Source: Propionibacteriaceae bacterium (GTDB lineage Bacteria > Actinomycetota > Actinomycetes > Propionibacteriales > Propionibacteriaceae). From it: a DNA stretch of 64,000 nucleotides. Below are positions 24,750 to 34,328 of the stretch, in pieces. The position numbers were made by a program, and so were the translations under genes. The stretch lies in NCBI GenBank assembly GCA_027492545.1, contig JAPUEL010000008.1, positions 17,222 through 81,221 of the forward strand, given 5' to 3'. How positions within the stretch are numbered: the first letter of the stretch is position 1; each line of letters starts with the position of its first letter. The notes beneath the pieces are model-generated. The model was not told the origin of the DNA and ran no database searches. It saw only the letters and a list, made by a program, of their open reading frames with translations.

Positions 24750-26576
24750 CGCGGCTACCCGGTGGGAAGCTTCATGACGTGGTCGACAGCGGCAGAGACG
24801 ACAGCGGCGCGGGGAGATCCGACCGACCGGGACGGCACCATCAAGCTTCTGCTCGACGGCCAACAGCGTGCGACAACGCTGTACGGAGTGATCCGTGGGC
24901 GCGCACCACGCTTCTTTGAAGGTAATGATTCAACCTTCCTTGGCCTCCACTTCAACGTCGTCGAGGAGACGTTCGAGTTCTACGCGCGACAGAAGATGCA
25001 GAACTCGGCTGAGTGGGTCTCGGTGCCCGACCTCTTTGCCAACCCGGGGAAGTACTACCAGCAAGTGTTGGCCCTCGATACTCCCGAAGCCCGCAACGGC
25101 CAGTACGTGACCCGTCTGGCGCAGGTCACAGGCATCGGTGACCGTGACATGCACGTCGAGGAGGTGACCGGGGCCGACAAGACCATCGACGTCGTCGTGG
25201 ACATCTTCAACCGGGTGAACTCGGGCGGGACCAAGCTCTCCAAAGGCGACCTCGCGCTGGCCAAGATCTGCGCCAGTTGGCCCGAGGCACGACACCAGAT
25301 GAATGAGCACCTGAGGTACTGGCGGGAACGCGGCTACGACTTCAGCCTGGACTGGCTGCTCCGTGTCGTCAACGGAATAGTGACGGGGAAGGCGCGGTTC
25401 ACCGCTCTTGCCGACCGTCCCGTGCGCGAAGTGCAGACGGGGCTGGGGCTGGCCTTCACCTACGTGAATCAGTGGCTGAACGTCATCGCCGGACACCTCG
25501 GGCTTGACCACGCACGGGTGCTCTTCCCCTTCCCGCTCGTCGTGCTCGCGCGACACATGCACAGGAACGGCGGTCGCCTGCCGGACGCGTCCGAACAGGC
25601 GCGGCTCCTCTACTGGTACATCCACACGGGCATGTGGGGCCGCTACGCGGCCTCGACCGAGACCTATCTCACGCAGGACCTGGAAGCCGTCGACGAGGCG
25701 GGCGTCGAGGGCTTGATCCGCCTACTGGAGCTCTCGCGCGGCGACCTGGCGGTGCGTCCTGAGGACTTCGCCGGCACAAGCATGGGTGCTCGGTTCTACC
25801 CGACGCTCTACATGCTGACCCGTGTCATGAAGGCCCGCGACTTCGGCACCGGCGTCCCCATTTCGAACGCGCTGTTGGGGAGGCTCAACGGTCTTCAGGT
25901 CCACCACATCTTCCCCAAGGCCAAGCTCTACGCGGCCGGCTACGCGCGGGGTCAGGTCAACGCCATCGCGAACTTCTGCCTGATCACTCAGGACACCAAC
26001 CTGCAGGTGAGCGATGCCGATCCCGCGATCTACATGCCCGAGATCGAAGCTCGTGTTCCAGGCGCCCTGGCCAGTCAGTGGGTGCCAATGGAGGATCACC
26101 TGTGGCAGATCGACAACTACCCCGATTTCCTTGCTGCCCGCCGCGAGTTGCTCTCCACAGCCGCGAACTCCCTTCTGCAGAGATTGCGTTCGGGGCAGCT
26201 CGACCCTGCTCTAGTCGGCCCCGGACCGGTAGAGGGTAACTACCCGGTGGTCGTCGGCGACGATGACGCCGCCGATACCCGCAACCAGGAGATCGACGCT
26301 CTGGTCGAGTGGCTTACGACCCAGGGCTACGCGGAACCGGAGCGCGACCTTGAGATCGCGCACCCCGACACGGGGAGGGTGCTGTCCATCGCGGAGGCTG
26401 TGTGGCCACACGGGCTGCAAGAGGGGCTGGGCGAGAAGGTGGTCCTCGAACTCGACGAAGACGACTTCGACGAGGACGCCTTGGCCGCGTTGGGCTACCG
26501 GGTCTTCACCTCGATTGCGGCCCTTCGCGAGTTCGTGGAGCGGTCGAGCAGCGAGGAGTCATCTGCTTCTCTCTGA
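24633..26576 (+). CDS. GmrSD-like DUF262 protein
   Basis: A 647-residue protein. The N-terminal DUF262 domain has the family order ALPEFQRGYVWNRDQVRGLF, SLYRGYPVGSFMTW and the catalytic KLLLDGQQRATTLYG (about residues 70-84), then VDIFNRVNSGGTKLSKGDL. A C-terminal region carries a histidine motif, LQVHHIFPKAKL (about 425), and ends in an acidic segment (ELDEDDFDEDALAALG). DUF262 proteins include GmrS-type subunits that recognise modified phage DNA using NTP, and HHIFPK is the nuclease-like motif seen in GmrD partners. The likely role is modification-dependent restriction. The GTG start at 24633 follows GGGGGAC. The fragment at 34292-34445 duplicates its beginning. Confidence 0.8.
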   Translation: MRVSTILDHIDDGGIALPEFQRGYVWNRDQVRGLFTSLYRGYPVGSFMTWSTAAETTAARGDPTDRDGTIKLLLDGQQRATTLYGVIRGRAPRFFEGNDSTFLGLHFNVVEETFEFYARQKMQNSAEWVSVPDLFANPGKYYQQVLALDTPEARNGQYVTRLAQVTGIGDRDMHVEEVTGADKTIDVVVDIFNRVNSGGTKLSKGDLALAKICASWPEARHQMNEHLRYWRERGYDFSLDWLLRVVNGIVTGKARFTALADRPVREVQTGLGLAFTYVNQWLNVIAGHLGLDHARVLFPFPLVVLARHMHRNGGRLPDASEQARLLYWYIHTGMWGRYAASTETYLTQDLEAVDEAGVEGLIRLLELSRGDLAVRPEDFAGTSMGARFYPTLYMLTRVMKARDFGTGVPISNALLGRLNGLQVHHIFPKAKLYAAGYARGQVNAIANFCLITQDTNLQVSDADPAIYMPEIEARVPGALASQWVPMEDHLWQIDNYPDFLAARRELLSTAANSLLQRLRSGQLDPALVGPGPVEGNYPVVVGDDDAADTRNQEIDALVEWLTTQGYAEPERDLEIAHPDTGRVLSIAEAVWPHGLQEGLGEKVVLELDEDDFDEDALAALGYRVFTSIAALREFVERSSSEESSASL

Positions 26577-26641
26577 GTTGCCCTGGGTCGGTGATCTCCA
26601 TCGGTCCGTGGTGTCACGGCGACAGTCGGTACGCTGCGGAC

Positions 26642-26689
26642 ATGGGCAGGTGGGCAGCAGTGGCCGAGCACGTTGGGCGACCCACATGA
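26642..26689 (+). CDS. 15-codon leader peptide coupled to the next gene
   Basis: ATG at 26642 encodes MGRWAAVAEHVGRPT and its stop codon overlaps the start of the downstream gene (ATGA at 26686-26689). TACGCT ends six bases before this ATG, so a leaderless transcript would begin here. The downstream gene has no convincing ribosome site of its own, which suggests translation is coupled through this peptide. Confidence 0.45.
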   Translation: MGRWAAVAEHVGRPT

Positions 26690-27399
26690 CGACGAACCGA
26701 GACAGAATCCTGAGCGCGATCAGGAGCTCGTCGCAGCCGTTGGACGACGACCAGCTCTCACGGAGATCGGGTGTCGCACCACGACAGACCGTCAACATGA
26801 TCTGCCGCCAACTAGCCGAAGAGGGCGTGCTTCAGCGCGCTGTGGGCCCGGACGGCAAGATCGTGAACCAACTCCGGTCGGAGCCTTTCATGATGCTCGA
26901 CAACCACGCGACGAGGATCACTCCAACCGCCCGCTCGAGTGACGACACGGTGGAGACCGGGCGCGGCTTACCGGGCGCCTCTCACGAGCAGCGGATGGCC
27001 GAGACCATCATGCTGCGACTCCTCTCCGAGTCACTCGGGGTGCAACTGCGCCCCCGCAAGCTGCACCACCCCTCAGGTGCTCGAGTGGAGTTGGATGGAG
27101 CAGACGAACAACTCACTACTCTCGTCGAGTGCTGGGCTCACCAGGGGCCGGCCAAGGTGGCCCAGAAAAGCAAGCTCGTCACAGACGCCGTGAAGCTGCA
27201 CTGGGTTGCCCAGTCCCTCAGCCCCGCCCCGGAGAGGCTGATCCTATGCGTCAGCGACCCGGCCGCCATCAAGCATCTTCAAGGGTCTTCGTGGCACGGA
27301 GCCGCCATCGCCTACCTGGGCGTCAGCCTGGAGGTCGTCCCACTTCCGCAAGATGTCGTCGTGGGCATCGTCGCTGCCCAGAAGCGCCAGTACCGCTGA
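26686..27399 (+). CDS. Winged-helix protein with restriction-endonuclease-like domain
   Basis: A 237-residue protein. Residues about 1-60 form a winged helix (LSAIRSSSQPLDDDQLSRRS and RQTVNMICRQLAEEGVLQRA). Residues about 100-235 read like a PD-(D/E)xK fold: RMAETIMLRLLSE, RVELDGADEQLTTLVECWAH, then QKSKLVTDAVKLHWV and LILCVSD. The E-x-W plus downstream lysines could be the nuclease centre, though I cannot verify the catalytic set. It follows the DUF262 gene by 110 bp on the same strand and may be its regulator or a cofactor. Translation appears coupled to a 15-codon leader. Confidence 0.6.
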   Translation: MTTNRDRILSAIRSSSQPLDDDQLSRRSGVAPRQTVNMICRQLAEEGVLQRAVGPDGKIVNQLRSEPFMMLDNHATRITPTARSSDDTVETGRGLPGASHEQRMAETIMLRLLSESLGVQLRPRKLHHPSGARVELDGADEQLTTLVECWAHQGPAKVAQKSKLVTDAVKLHWVAQSLSPAPERLILCVSDPAAIKHLQGSSWHGAAIAYLGVSLEVVPLPQDVVVGIVAAQKRQYR

Positions 27400-27483
27400 G
27401 CGGCAGGCCCGATGAATGTCCAGCGCCGCTGGGGGTTCGCCGATCACGGCGGGGAGGCGCACTCGGCCCGGCCTGGCCTCCGG

Positions 27484-28860
27484 TCAGCTTCCCTCGTGGG
27501 GATCGTCCTCAGTGCGCTCCCCTGTGACGGGCGGGTTCTCCGCCTTCTTCTTGAACAGCCCTCCCAGCGCACCCCCGACCGAGCTCGCTGCCCCCTTGAT
27601 CGCCGCCCCGGCCTGCTGCGCCGCGGCCGCGGCCCGGGGCTGGTCCGGGACGCCGTCGCCGTCGATGTCCACCGCTCGGAACACCTCGGTGGCGCGGCTG
27701 ACCCCTTGGGCGCCGAACCGCTTAGCGGCCGCAGCGCCTTCAGCGCCGGTGGTCGCCGCCTTCTGGATGACCTCTCCGGCTGCGTGCTTCCACCGCTTCG
27801 CGTCTGACGCGTCGTGTCCTGACTCGATGCCGAGCGCCTCCCGGAACGTGATGACGCCGGTGGCCAGCTGGTTGCTGGATCTGACCGCGGCGGGTGAGTC
27901 GAAGGGGTGAAACAGCACCTCCGAGTTGGCCTTGCCGATGGTCTCCCTCATCTGGGTCAGGACCCGGGCTGTGCTGCGGGCGATGAGGTCGAGGCGGTTG
28001 CGTCTCGCGGCAGCGAGTCCCAGGCGGTGGCTGTCGAGGTCCTCGGGTGAGACATCGAGGACTCGATCGAGCTCCAGCACTGAGGCCGCATCCTGGAGTT
28101 GGAAGGTGCGCGCGAGCACCGTCAGCCACTCCCGGACCCGCGGCTCGGCGGCCTTGGTCTGCTTGGCGAGGTCACCCAGGTCGTCGGCCTTCTCGAGCTT
28201 CCCAGCGATGGCGTCAAGCTGACGGAGTGCGTATGCCTGCGTCCGGGCGATCGTCATGGACGTGGCCTGCACCTTCGACCAGGTCACCTCCGAGACCCTC
28301 CCCACCTGCTCGCGGACGGTCAACGCTTCCTCGAGGATCAGATCCACACCGATCATGTCCGCCAGGACCGCATCCTTCTGGCCCCTGAGGATGTCGTCGA
28401 CCTTCGCATCGATCTCCTGTAGGTACTCGGCGATCTGGTCCATCTGCTGCCGCATCGCCTGCTGCTGCATCATCGTGGACAGCGCGGACAGGGCAAACGG
28501 GCCGCTGAGGAGCACGCCGGGAGCCTTGGTGATCTGGAGCCACTGCTGAATATCACCGGGCTTGCCGATCATGGCGTGGCTGACGCCGGGCGTCTTGGTG
28601 GGCATCAAACCGAAGTGCTTGACTGCCTCAGCGGACTCGGCGGTGAGCTTGACCCAGCGGCCGGAGTTGGCCGCGAACTCCGAGCCGACCTGGAGCGCAG
28701 CACCTCCCCCACCGAGGGCCGACCCGAGCCGGCGCACGTCCAGGACCTTTGGCTTCACTCGGTCAAGCCCCTGGTCGAGAAGGAATCGCTCGACATCGTC
28801 GGCATCACCAATCACCGCCAGACCCTCGCCGTCGCTGATTAACTCAACTCCGTTACGCAT
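27484..28860 (-). CDS. Hypothetical protein with helical core and EF-hand-like tail
   Basis: A 458-residue protein with no family I recognise. Residues about 120-165 contain a hydrophobic stretch (APGVLLSGPFALSALSTMMQ) followed by a Gln/Met-rich coiled-coil-like region (QQQAMRQQMDQIAEYLQEID). The middle is helical, and the tail contains VDIDGDGVPDQP, an EF-hand- or dockerin-like calcium loop, and the glycine-rich ASSVGGALGGLFKKK. I start at the ATG at 28860, preceded by AGGGGG. The organisation suggests a membrane-associating or pore-like protein, but that is inference. It is monocistronic, convergent with the wHTH gene, and just downstream of sdhB. Confidence 0.7.
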   Translation of the reverse strand: MRNGVELISDGEGLAVIGDADDVERFLLDQGLDRVKPKVLDVRRLGSALGGGGAALQVGSEFAANSGRWVKLTAESAEAVKHFGLMPTKTPGVSHAMIGKPGDIQQWLQITKAPGVLLSGPFALSALSTMMQQQAMRQQMDQIAEYLQEIDAKVDDILRGQKDAVLADMIGVDLILEEALTVREQVGRVSEVTWSKVQATSMTIARTQAYALRQLDAIAGKLEKADDLGDLAKQTKAAEPRVREWLTVLARTFQLQDAASVLELDRVLDVSPEDLDSHRLGLAAARRNRLDLIARSTARVLTQMRETIGKANSEVLFHPFDSPAAVRSSNQLATGVITFREALGIESGHDASDAKRWKHAAGEVIQKAATTGAEGAAAAKRFGAQGVSRATEVFRAVDIDGDGVPDQPRAAAAAQQAGAAIKGAASSVGGALGGLFKKKAENPPVTGERTEDDPHEGS

Positions 28861-28900
28861 GACCCCCCTAAGGGACACAACCCCCTGTCGACGCCCCACT

Positions 28901-29647
28901 TCACAGCCTGCGGCGGGCGCCGGCCAGGAAGCGTTCGTGGTTGACCGCCGCGATCGCCGTCAACGGGATGCCCGCAGGGCAGGCCTGCTCACACTCCCCG
29001 TACAGTGAGCACGGCCCGAACAGCTCGTCCATCTCGGCCACCATCGCCCTCGCGCGCCGGGTGCGCTCCAGCGCCGGGATCGGCAGGAGCGACAGGTGCG
29101 TCAGCTTCGCCCCCGTGAACAGGTGGGCCGCGCCGTTGGGGCAGGCCGCGACGCAGGCGCCGCAGCCGATGCACGCCGCGAAGTCGAGCGACTGCTCCGC
29201 CACCGGCCCCGCGACGGGGATCGCGTCGGCATCCGGGGCTGTGCCCGCGTCGACAGCGACGTGGCCGCCCGCGCGGATGATGTCGTCGAGGCCGCCGCGG
29301 TCGACCACCAAGTCGCGCAGGACGGGGAACGTGGCCGAGCGCATCGGCTCGATGCGGATCTTCGACCCATCTTCGTAGTGGATGAGCCGCTGGTGGCAGC
29401 TCGGCACGTTCTTCTCCGGCCCGTGGACGTCGCCGTCGACGGTGACGCCGCAGGCTCCGCAGATGCCCTCCCGGCAGTCCGACTCGAACGCCACCGGCTC
29501 CTTTCCGTCATCGATGAGCTGTTCGTTGAGCGCATCCAGCAACTCGAGTACCGAGAGGTGCGGCTCGACGCCGTCGACCTCGTGGGTCTCGAACCGGCCC
29601 TTCGCCGTCGGGTCGGCCTGGCGCCAGACCTCAACCTGAAGCCTCAT
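28901..29647 (-). CDS. sdhB: Succinate dehydrogenase / fumarate reductase iron-sulfur subunit
   Basis: A 248-residue iron-sulfur subunit. The [2Fe-2S] cluster is bound by DCREGICGACGVTVDG plus a downstream Cys (NVPSCHQ), and the other clusters by CIGCGACVAACP and CSLYGECEQACP. It passes electrons from SdhA to the membrane cytochrome in the TCA cycle and respiratory chain. The start overlaps the sdhA stop, completing the sdhCAB operon. Confidence 0.97.
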   Translation of the reverse strand: MRLQVEVWRQADPTAKGRFETHEVDGVEPHLSVLELLDALNEQLIDDGKEPVAFESDCREGICGACGVTVDGDVHGPEKNVPSCHQRLIHYEDGSKIRIEPMRSATFPVLRDLVVDRGGLDDIIRAGGHVAVDAGTAPDADAIPVAGPVAEQSLDFAACIGCGACVAACPNGAAHLFTGAKLTHLSLLPIPALERTRRARAMVAEMDELFGPCSLYGECEQACPAGIPLTAIAAVNHERFLAGARRRL

Positions 29648-31668
29648 CGGTAGCTCCTCGTGGCGAGCGGAACGGATGTGAAGGAGAGCGGCTCCGCGTG
29701 CCGCGTGAAGCTCAGCTCATGTGAGGCGTGGGAGCTGTGGGTCTCCCAGGCCGACGCGAACGCCCACCGCTCGTCGTCGCGCTTCGCCTCGCCGTCGGCC
29801 TGGTGCTCGCTGCGGAAGTGGGCGCCGCAACTCTCCTGCCGGTCGAGCGCGTCGACGGCCATCAGCTCGGCCAGCTCGATGAAGTCTGCGATCCGGCCCG
29901 CCTTCTCGAGCGCCTGGTTCAGCTCCGCCCCGGTGCCCGGCACCCGCACGTCGCGCCAGAACCGGGCGCGCAGGTCGCGGATCTCGTCGATGGCCCGCCG
30001 CAGCCCGTCGGCGCTGCGCTCCACCCCGACCCCGCGGTACATGATCTCGCCGAGTTCGCGGTGGAAGTGTGACGCCGCGAGCTTGCCGCCGACCATCAGC
30101 AGCGCGGACGTGCGCGCCTGCACGCGCCCGACGGCGTCGCGCACGCACGCGTCGTCGGCGCCGGGCAGCCGCTCGCCGAGGTGCCCCGACAGGTAGTTGG
30201 GCACCGAGAACGGAAGCGTGAACCAGCCGTCGACGCAGGCCGACAGCAGCGAGTTCGCGCCGAGCCGGTTCGCCCCGTGGTAGGCCCAGCTGGCCTCACC
30301 GCCGACGAAGAGGCCGGGCAGCGACGTCATCTGGTCGTAGTCCGACCACAAACCGCCCATCGTGAAGTGCGCTCCGGGCGCGATCCGCATCGGCGCCGAG
30401 TACGGGTCCTCGCCGGTGGCGTGAGCGTACATGTCGAACAGGTTGCCGTAGCGGGCGGCGATCACCTCGCGTCCGTGTGCCAACAGGGCGTCGGTGAAGT
30501 CGAGGTACACGGAGTTGCGCAGCGGCCCAACGCCTCGGCCCGAGTCGATCTGCTCCTTCGCGGCCCTCGACGAGATGTCACGCGGCGACAGGTTCCCGAA
30601 CGAGGGGTACTTCCGCTCCAGGTAGTAGTCGCGCTCCTCTTCCGGGATGTCGGCCGGGGCCCGGTCGTCGCCGGGGCGCTTCGGTACCCAGATCCTGCCG
30701 TCGTTGCGAAGCGACTCCGACATCAGGATGTTCTTCGACTGCCAGTGCGACGAGATCGGCAGCGCGGTGGGATGGAACTGCACGAACGACGCGTGAGCCA
30801 AGTAGGCGCCGCTTCGTGCGGCCCGCCACACGGCGGTCGCGTTGGAGTTCATGGCAAGCGTCGAGTGGAAGTACACCGAGCCGTAGCCGCCGGTGGCGAG
30901 GATGACGGCGTGCGCGGGCTGCGCCCACACCTGCCCCGTGACGAGGTCGCGCACGATCACTCCGCGGCACACGCCGTCGTCGACGATCAGGTCGAGCATC
31001 TCGGTGCGCTCATGCAGGTGGACGGTGCCGTTCTGGACCTGCCTCTGCAGGGCCTGGGCGCCCGCGATCTGCAGCTGCTGGCCCGTTTGGCCGCGCGTGT
31101 AGTAGGTGCGCGACACCTGCACGCCGCCGAACGAGCGGGTGGCGAGCATGCCGCCGTACTCGCGGGCGAACGGGGCGCCGATGGCGCTCAGGTGGTCGAT
31201 CACGCGGATCGACTCCTGTCCGAGCCGGTACGCCTCGGCCTCCCGGGCGCGGAAGTCGCCGCCCTTGACGGTGTCGACGACGAACCGGCGCAGCGAGTCG
31301 CCGTCGACCTTGCGCCCACGCGCCGCGTTGATGCCGCCCTGCGCGGCCACGGAGTGGGCCCGGCGCGGGGAGTCGTGATAGGTGAAGGCGTGCACCGTGA
31401 AGCCGAGCTCGCCGAGCGCGGCGGCCGCACCGGTGCCAGCAAGGCCCGTGCCGACGACCACCACGGTGAACTTCTTCGCGTTGAGAGGGCTGACCAGCTT
31501 GTATGCGGCCCTCCGAGTGTCCCACGCGGTCGCGGGATCGCCGTCGGGCACCCCGCCCTGGAGTGTCTTTCCGGTGCGGACGCCCTTGACGGTGCTGCGC
31601 GGCGCACGCCAGGTTGCGTCGATGCCCGTCGGTTCGGGAGCGGATGGGGCGCAGCGGGGCCACTTCAT
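29644..31668 (-). CDS. sdhA: Succinate dehydrogenase flavoprotein subunit
   Basis: A 674-residue FAD subunit. The dinucleotide-binding site is VVVVGTGLAGTGAAAALGEL (about 73-92), the covalent-flavin region is AHSVAAQGGINAARG, and the substrate site contains HFTMGGLWSDYDQ and SLLSACVDGWF. It oxidises succinate to fumarate on the cytoplasmic face of the membrane. I start at ATG 31668, overlapping the sdhC stop (ATGA), and the first 60 residues match the usual N-terminal extension of the actinobacterial long form. Middle gene of sdhCAB. Confidence 0.96.
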   Translation of the reverse strand: MKWPRCAPSAPEPTGIDATWRAPRSTVKGVRTGKTLQGGVPDGDPATAWDTRRAAYKLVSPLNAKKFTVVVVGTGLAGTGAAAALGELGFTVHAFTYHDSPRRAHSVAAQGGINAARGRKVDGDSLRRFVVDTVKGGDFRAREAEAYRLGQESIRVIDHLSAIGAPFAREYGGMLATRSFGGVQVSRTYYTRGQTGQQLQIAGAQALQRQVQNGTVHLHERTEMLDLIVDDGVCRGVIVRDLVTGQVWAQPAHAVILATGGYGSVYFHSTLAMNSNATAVWRAARSGAYLAHASFVQFHPTALPISSHWQSKNILMSESLRNDGRIWVPKRPGDDRAPADIPEEERDYYLERKYPSFGNLSPRDISSRAAKEQIDSGRGVGPLRNSVYLDFTDALLAHGREVIAARYGNLFDMYAHATGEDPYSAPMRIAPGAHFTMGGLWSDYDQMTSLPGLFVGGEASWAYHGANRLGANSLLSACVDGWFTLPFSVPNYLSGHLGERLPGADDACVRDAVGRVQARTSALLMVGGKLAASHFHRELGEIMYRGVGVERSADGLRRAIDEIRDLRARFWRDVRVPGTGAELNQALEKAGRIADFIELAELMAVDALDRQESCGAHFRSEHQADGEAKRDDERWAFASAWETHSSHASHELSFTRHAEPLSFTSVPLATRSYR

Positions 31669-32408
31669 GCGAGCACTCCCAGCTGGACGAGGATCGGGAT
31701 GGCGGCGTTGCCGAGCAGCACGGCGACTGCGAGCAGGGCGCCGACGACGGTGAAGGCCGCGCTCCAGCGTCGACCCATCACCCCGAGGTCGGCCGCCATG
31801 GTGGTTGCGCCCTTCGCGATGTGCAGGCTGAGCAGCACCATGACGGCAACATAGAACCAGGCCATCAGCGGCCTGGCGAAGCTGGCCACGAGGTTCTGGT
31901 AGGCGTGGGCGGTGCCGTCGGCCGGGTGGGCGAAGCCGTCGGTCGCGACGGGGGAGGTGCCCGTTGTCAGGTCGAGCAGATGCACCACGAGGAAGGCGAG
32001 CAACACGACCCCGGTGAGCGCCATCAGCCACGACGACCACGACGCGAGGCCGTGCAGCTTCGCGCGGTGCGGGCCGCGGGCCCGGCGCCCACGCCACCAC
32101 ACCATGGCAGCCGACGCGACGTGCGCGACGAGCGAGAGGGCCAGCGCGCCGCGCATCGCCCACAGCACGGATTCCTTCGGCAGCAGCGGGTACAACGCCT
32201 CGCGCAGAAAGGCCGCATAGCTGTTGAACGCCTCGGGGCCCTGGAACACCTTGAGGTTGCCGAAGAGGTGGATCGCGACGAAGCCCACCCACAGCGCGCC
32301 GGTCACCGCCATGGTCGCCTTCAGCCCCCAGGAGGGGAGCCTGTGGGCGCTGCGGTGTCGCGCCGGACGGGCGGGCGGGCCGATTTGGATCTGGTCGGTG
32401 GTCTTCAT
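31665..32408 (-). CDS. sdhC: Succinate dehydrogenase cytochrome b558 subunit
   Basis: A 247-residue membrane anchor with about five helices (ATMAVTGALWVGFVAIHLFG, LALSLVAHVASAAMVWW, WLMALTGVVLLAFLVVHLLD, WFYVAVMVLLSLHIAKG, AAFTVVGALLAVAVLLG). Several histidines in the helices can bind heme, as in b558-type SdhC. It anchors SdhA and SdhB and reduces menaquinone. I start at ATG 32408 (MKTTDQ) with GGGAGG upstream; an eight-residue-longer frame lacks such a site. First gene of the operon; the 208 bp upstream run to the IS element. Confidence 0.92.
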   Translation of the reverse strand: MKTTDQIQIGPPARPARHRSAHRLPSWGLKATMAVTGALWVGFVAIHLFGNLKVFQGPEAFNSYAAFLREALYPLLPKESVLWAMRGALALSLVAHVASAAMVWWRGRRARGPHRAKLHGLASWSSWLMALTGVVLLAFLVVHLLDLTTGTSPVATDGFAHPADGTAHAYQNLVASFARPLMAWFYVAVMVLLSLHIAKGATTMAADLGVMGRRWSAAFTVVGALLAVAVLLGNAAIPILVQLGVLA

Positions 32409-32616
32409 TGAGCCTCCCTGTGGCCCCGACACTACTCAACCGGTGTGTGGCGACGGGCGGCGGGGATGCGATCGGGCGAATGCCGGAGGGCTGAGCAGTC
32501 GGTGGGCCCGGCCTCTGCTGGAAGGCAACACTCCGCTGGAAGCGTCGCCTCGAAGCGCCCTCGCATCGTAAGGTGAGACACGCCCCATCTCCCCATCTCA
32601 GGGGATGATCCACTAA

Positions 32617-34291
32617 CCTCGTGCTTTCATGACGGTGGGTGGACTGTAGTGGCCTGAGATAGCGAAAGTGCCCCTGACTTGGGATGATGTGTTTTGCGAA
32701 GCACAATCATTCAACAAGCGAGGAGCACCTTCGAGGTGAAGAGTACCGGCTCGTATCCCAGGGTTCATGTCGATACGGCGAAGGTGACCGCGGTCGGGCA
32801 GGCGGGCGGGATCCTGCTGACCGAAACCATCCGCGCGGCCGGCCTGGACCGGGCCCTGTCGGAGGCGCTGTCCCGGTGGCGGAAACCGTTGGCGATCCAC
32901 GACCCGGGCAAGATCATCTGTGATCTGGCGGTGTCGCTGGTGCTCGGCGGTGAAGCGTTGAGTGACCTCGCTACCCTCCGTGCTGAACCAGGGGTCTACG
33001 GCCCGGTGGCGTCGGATCCGACTGTGTCGCGCCTGATCGCGACCCTGGCCGAGGACGCAGACAAGGCCATCAAGGCGATCGCCGGAGCCAGGCAGCAGGC
33101 CCGCGCCACGGTCTGGGCCCTGGCCGGTGAGCATGCCCCCGACCACGAGTCGACTGCCGAGGATCCGGTGGTGATCGATCTCGACGCGTCGCTGATCACC
33201 GCCCACTCGGAGAAGCAGCGCGCGGCTGCGACGTTCAAACGAGGCTTCGGGTTCCACCCGCTGATGGCGTTCGCCGACCACGGACCTGAGGGCACCGGTG
33301 AAGCCCTGGAGGTCCACCTACGCCCCGGGAACGCCGGCTCGAACACCGCCACCGATCACATCACCGTCACCAAACAAGCTCTCGCGCAGCTCCCCGACCG
33401 CGACCCTCGCCCCGGACGCCGCGTGCTGATCCGCGCGGACGGGGCCGGCGGCACGAAGGAGTTCACCAAATGGCTGACCGGGCGCAGGGTGGCGTACTCG
33501 GTCGGTTTCACCCTCCCCATGGACACCCCCGACCTCTACCACCTGGTCCCGGAGTGGGTTTGGGTGCCGGCCCTCAACAGCGATGGCGAGGCTCGCGAGG
33601 GGGCCGATCTTGCTGACTTCACCGGACTGCTGGATCTCGACGGCTGGCCTGCCGGGATGCGGGTGATCGTCCGCCGCGAACGGCCCCACCCCGGCGCTCA
33701 GCTGCGGTTCGACGACGTCGACGGCTACCGACTCACCGCCTTCGCCACCAACACCACCCTCGGCACCCTCCAGCAGCTGGAGCTCAGGCATCGTCGACGC
33801 GCCCGCTGCGAAGACCGGATCCGGATCGCGAAAGACACCGGCCTGGCCAACCTCCCGTTGCACGGGTTCGACCAGAATCGGATCTGGTGCCAGATCGTCG
33901 CCCTGGCCTCCGAGTTGCAGGCCTGGAGCGCGATGCTGGCCCTGGCCGGTCATGAAGCCCGCCGTTGGGAACCGAAACGGCTCCGCTACCGGCTCTACAC
34001 CATCCCCGCGACCCTCGCCAGAAGAGCCCGCCGCACCGTCGTCCACTTCAGCGACCGATCCCGCTGGGCCGAGCTGATCATCGACAGCATCACCCGACTC
34101 CGAAACCTCCCGGCACCCGCCACCTGACCCTCAGACCTCCACATGTCCCTCTGAATCTTGCAGCTCCCGGCCTGGAAACCCGCACCGCAGCGTCACGCGG
34201 GGTCTTGTCGCACCCACCTGCAAGAATCAGAACAACCTCGACGCCACCAGCGCCGACCAGCCCCACACAGGGCCGTCATGAAATATCGAGG
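32617..34291 (+). mobile_element. IS1380-family insertion sequence
   Basis: A 1675-bp element carrying one transposase. The left end CCTCGTGCTTTCATGACGG and the right end (reverse complement CCTCGATATTTCATGACGG) match at 16 of 19 positions. Flanks are CTAA on the left and CTAG on the right, so a four-base target duplication is imperfect or absent. The left flank is sdhC upstream sequence; the right flank is the 154-bp duplicate of the DUF262 gene start, so the element sits exactly at a boundary between core and accessory sequence. Confidence 0.85.
32736..34127 (+). CDS. IS1380-family transposase
   Basis: A 463-residue DDE transposase. Acidic residues are in DPVVIDLDAS (first Asp), VLIRADGAGGTKEF (second Asp) and RRRARCEDRIRIAKDTG (Glu), the spacing and context of IS1380-type enzymes. 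The frame is open from a TTG at 32694, but a GTG at 32736 behind GAGGAG fits the family N-terminus (KSTGSYPRVHVDTAKVTAV) better. The gene is uninterrupted and could be active, given the well-preserved ends. Confidence 0.88.
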   Translation: MKSTGSYPRVHVDTAKVTAVGQAGGILLTETIRAAGLDRALSEALSRWRKPLAIHDPGKIICDLAVSLVLGGEALSDLATLRAEPGVYGPVASDPTVSRLIATLAEDADKAIKAIAGARQQARATVWALAGEHAPDHESTAEDPVVIDLDASLITAHSEKQRAAATFKRGFGFHPLMAFADHGPEGTGEALEVHLRPGNAGSNTATDHITVTKQALAQLPDRDPRPGRRVLIRADGAGGTKEFTKWLTGRRVAYSVGFTLPMDTPDLYHLVPEWVWVPALNSDGEAREGADLADFTGLLDLDGWPAGMRVIVRRERPHPGAQLRFDDVDGYRLTAFATNTTLGTLQQLELRHRRRARCEDRIRIAKDTGLANLPLHGFDQNRIWCQIVALASELQAWSAMLALAGHEARRWEPKRLRYRLYTIPATLARRARRTVVHFSDRSRWAELIIDSITRLRNLPAPAT

Positions 34292-34328
34292 CTAGGGTGA
34301 GAGGAGATCGACTGCTACGGGGGACGCG

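Noticed and set aside
32609..34299. Target-site duplication of the IS element
   Set aside because: The flanks are CTAA and CTAG; three of four bases agree, which is too little to claim a duplication.
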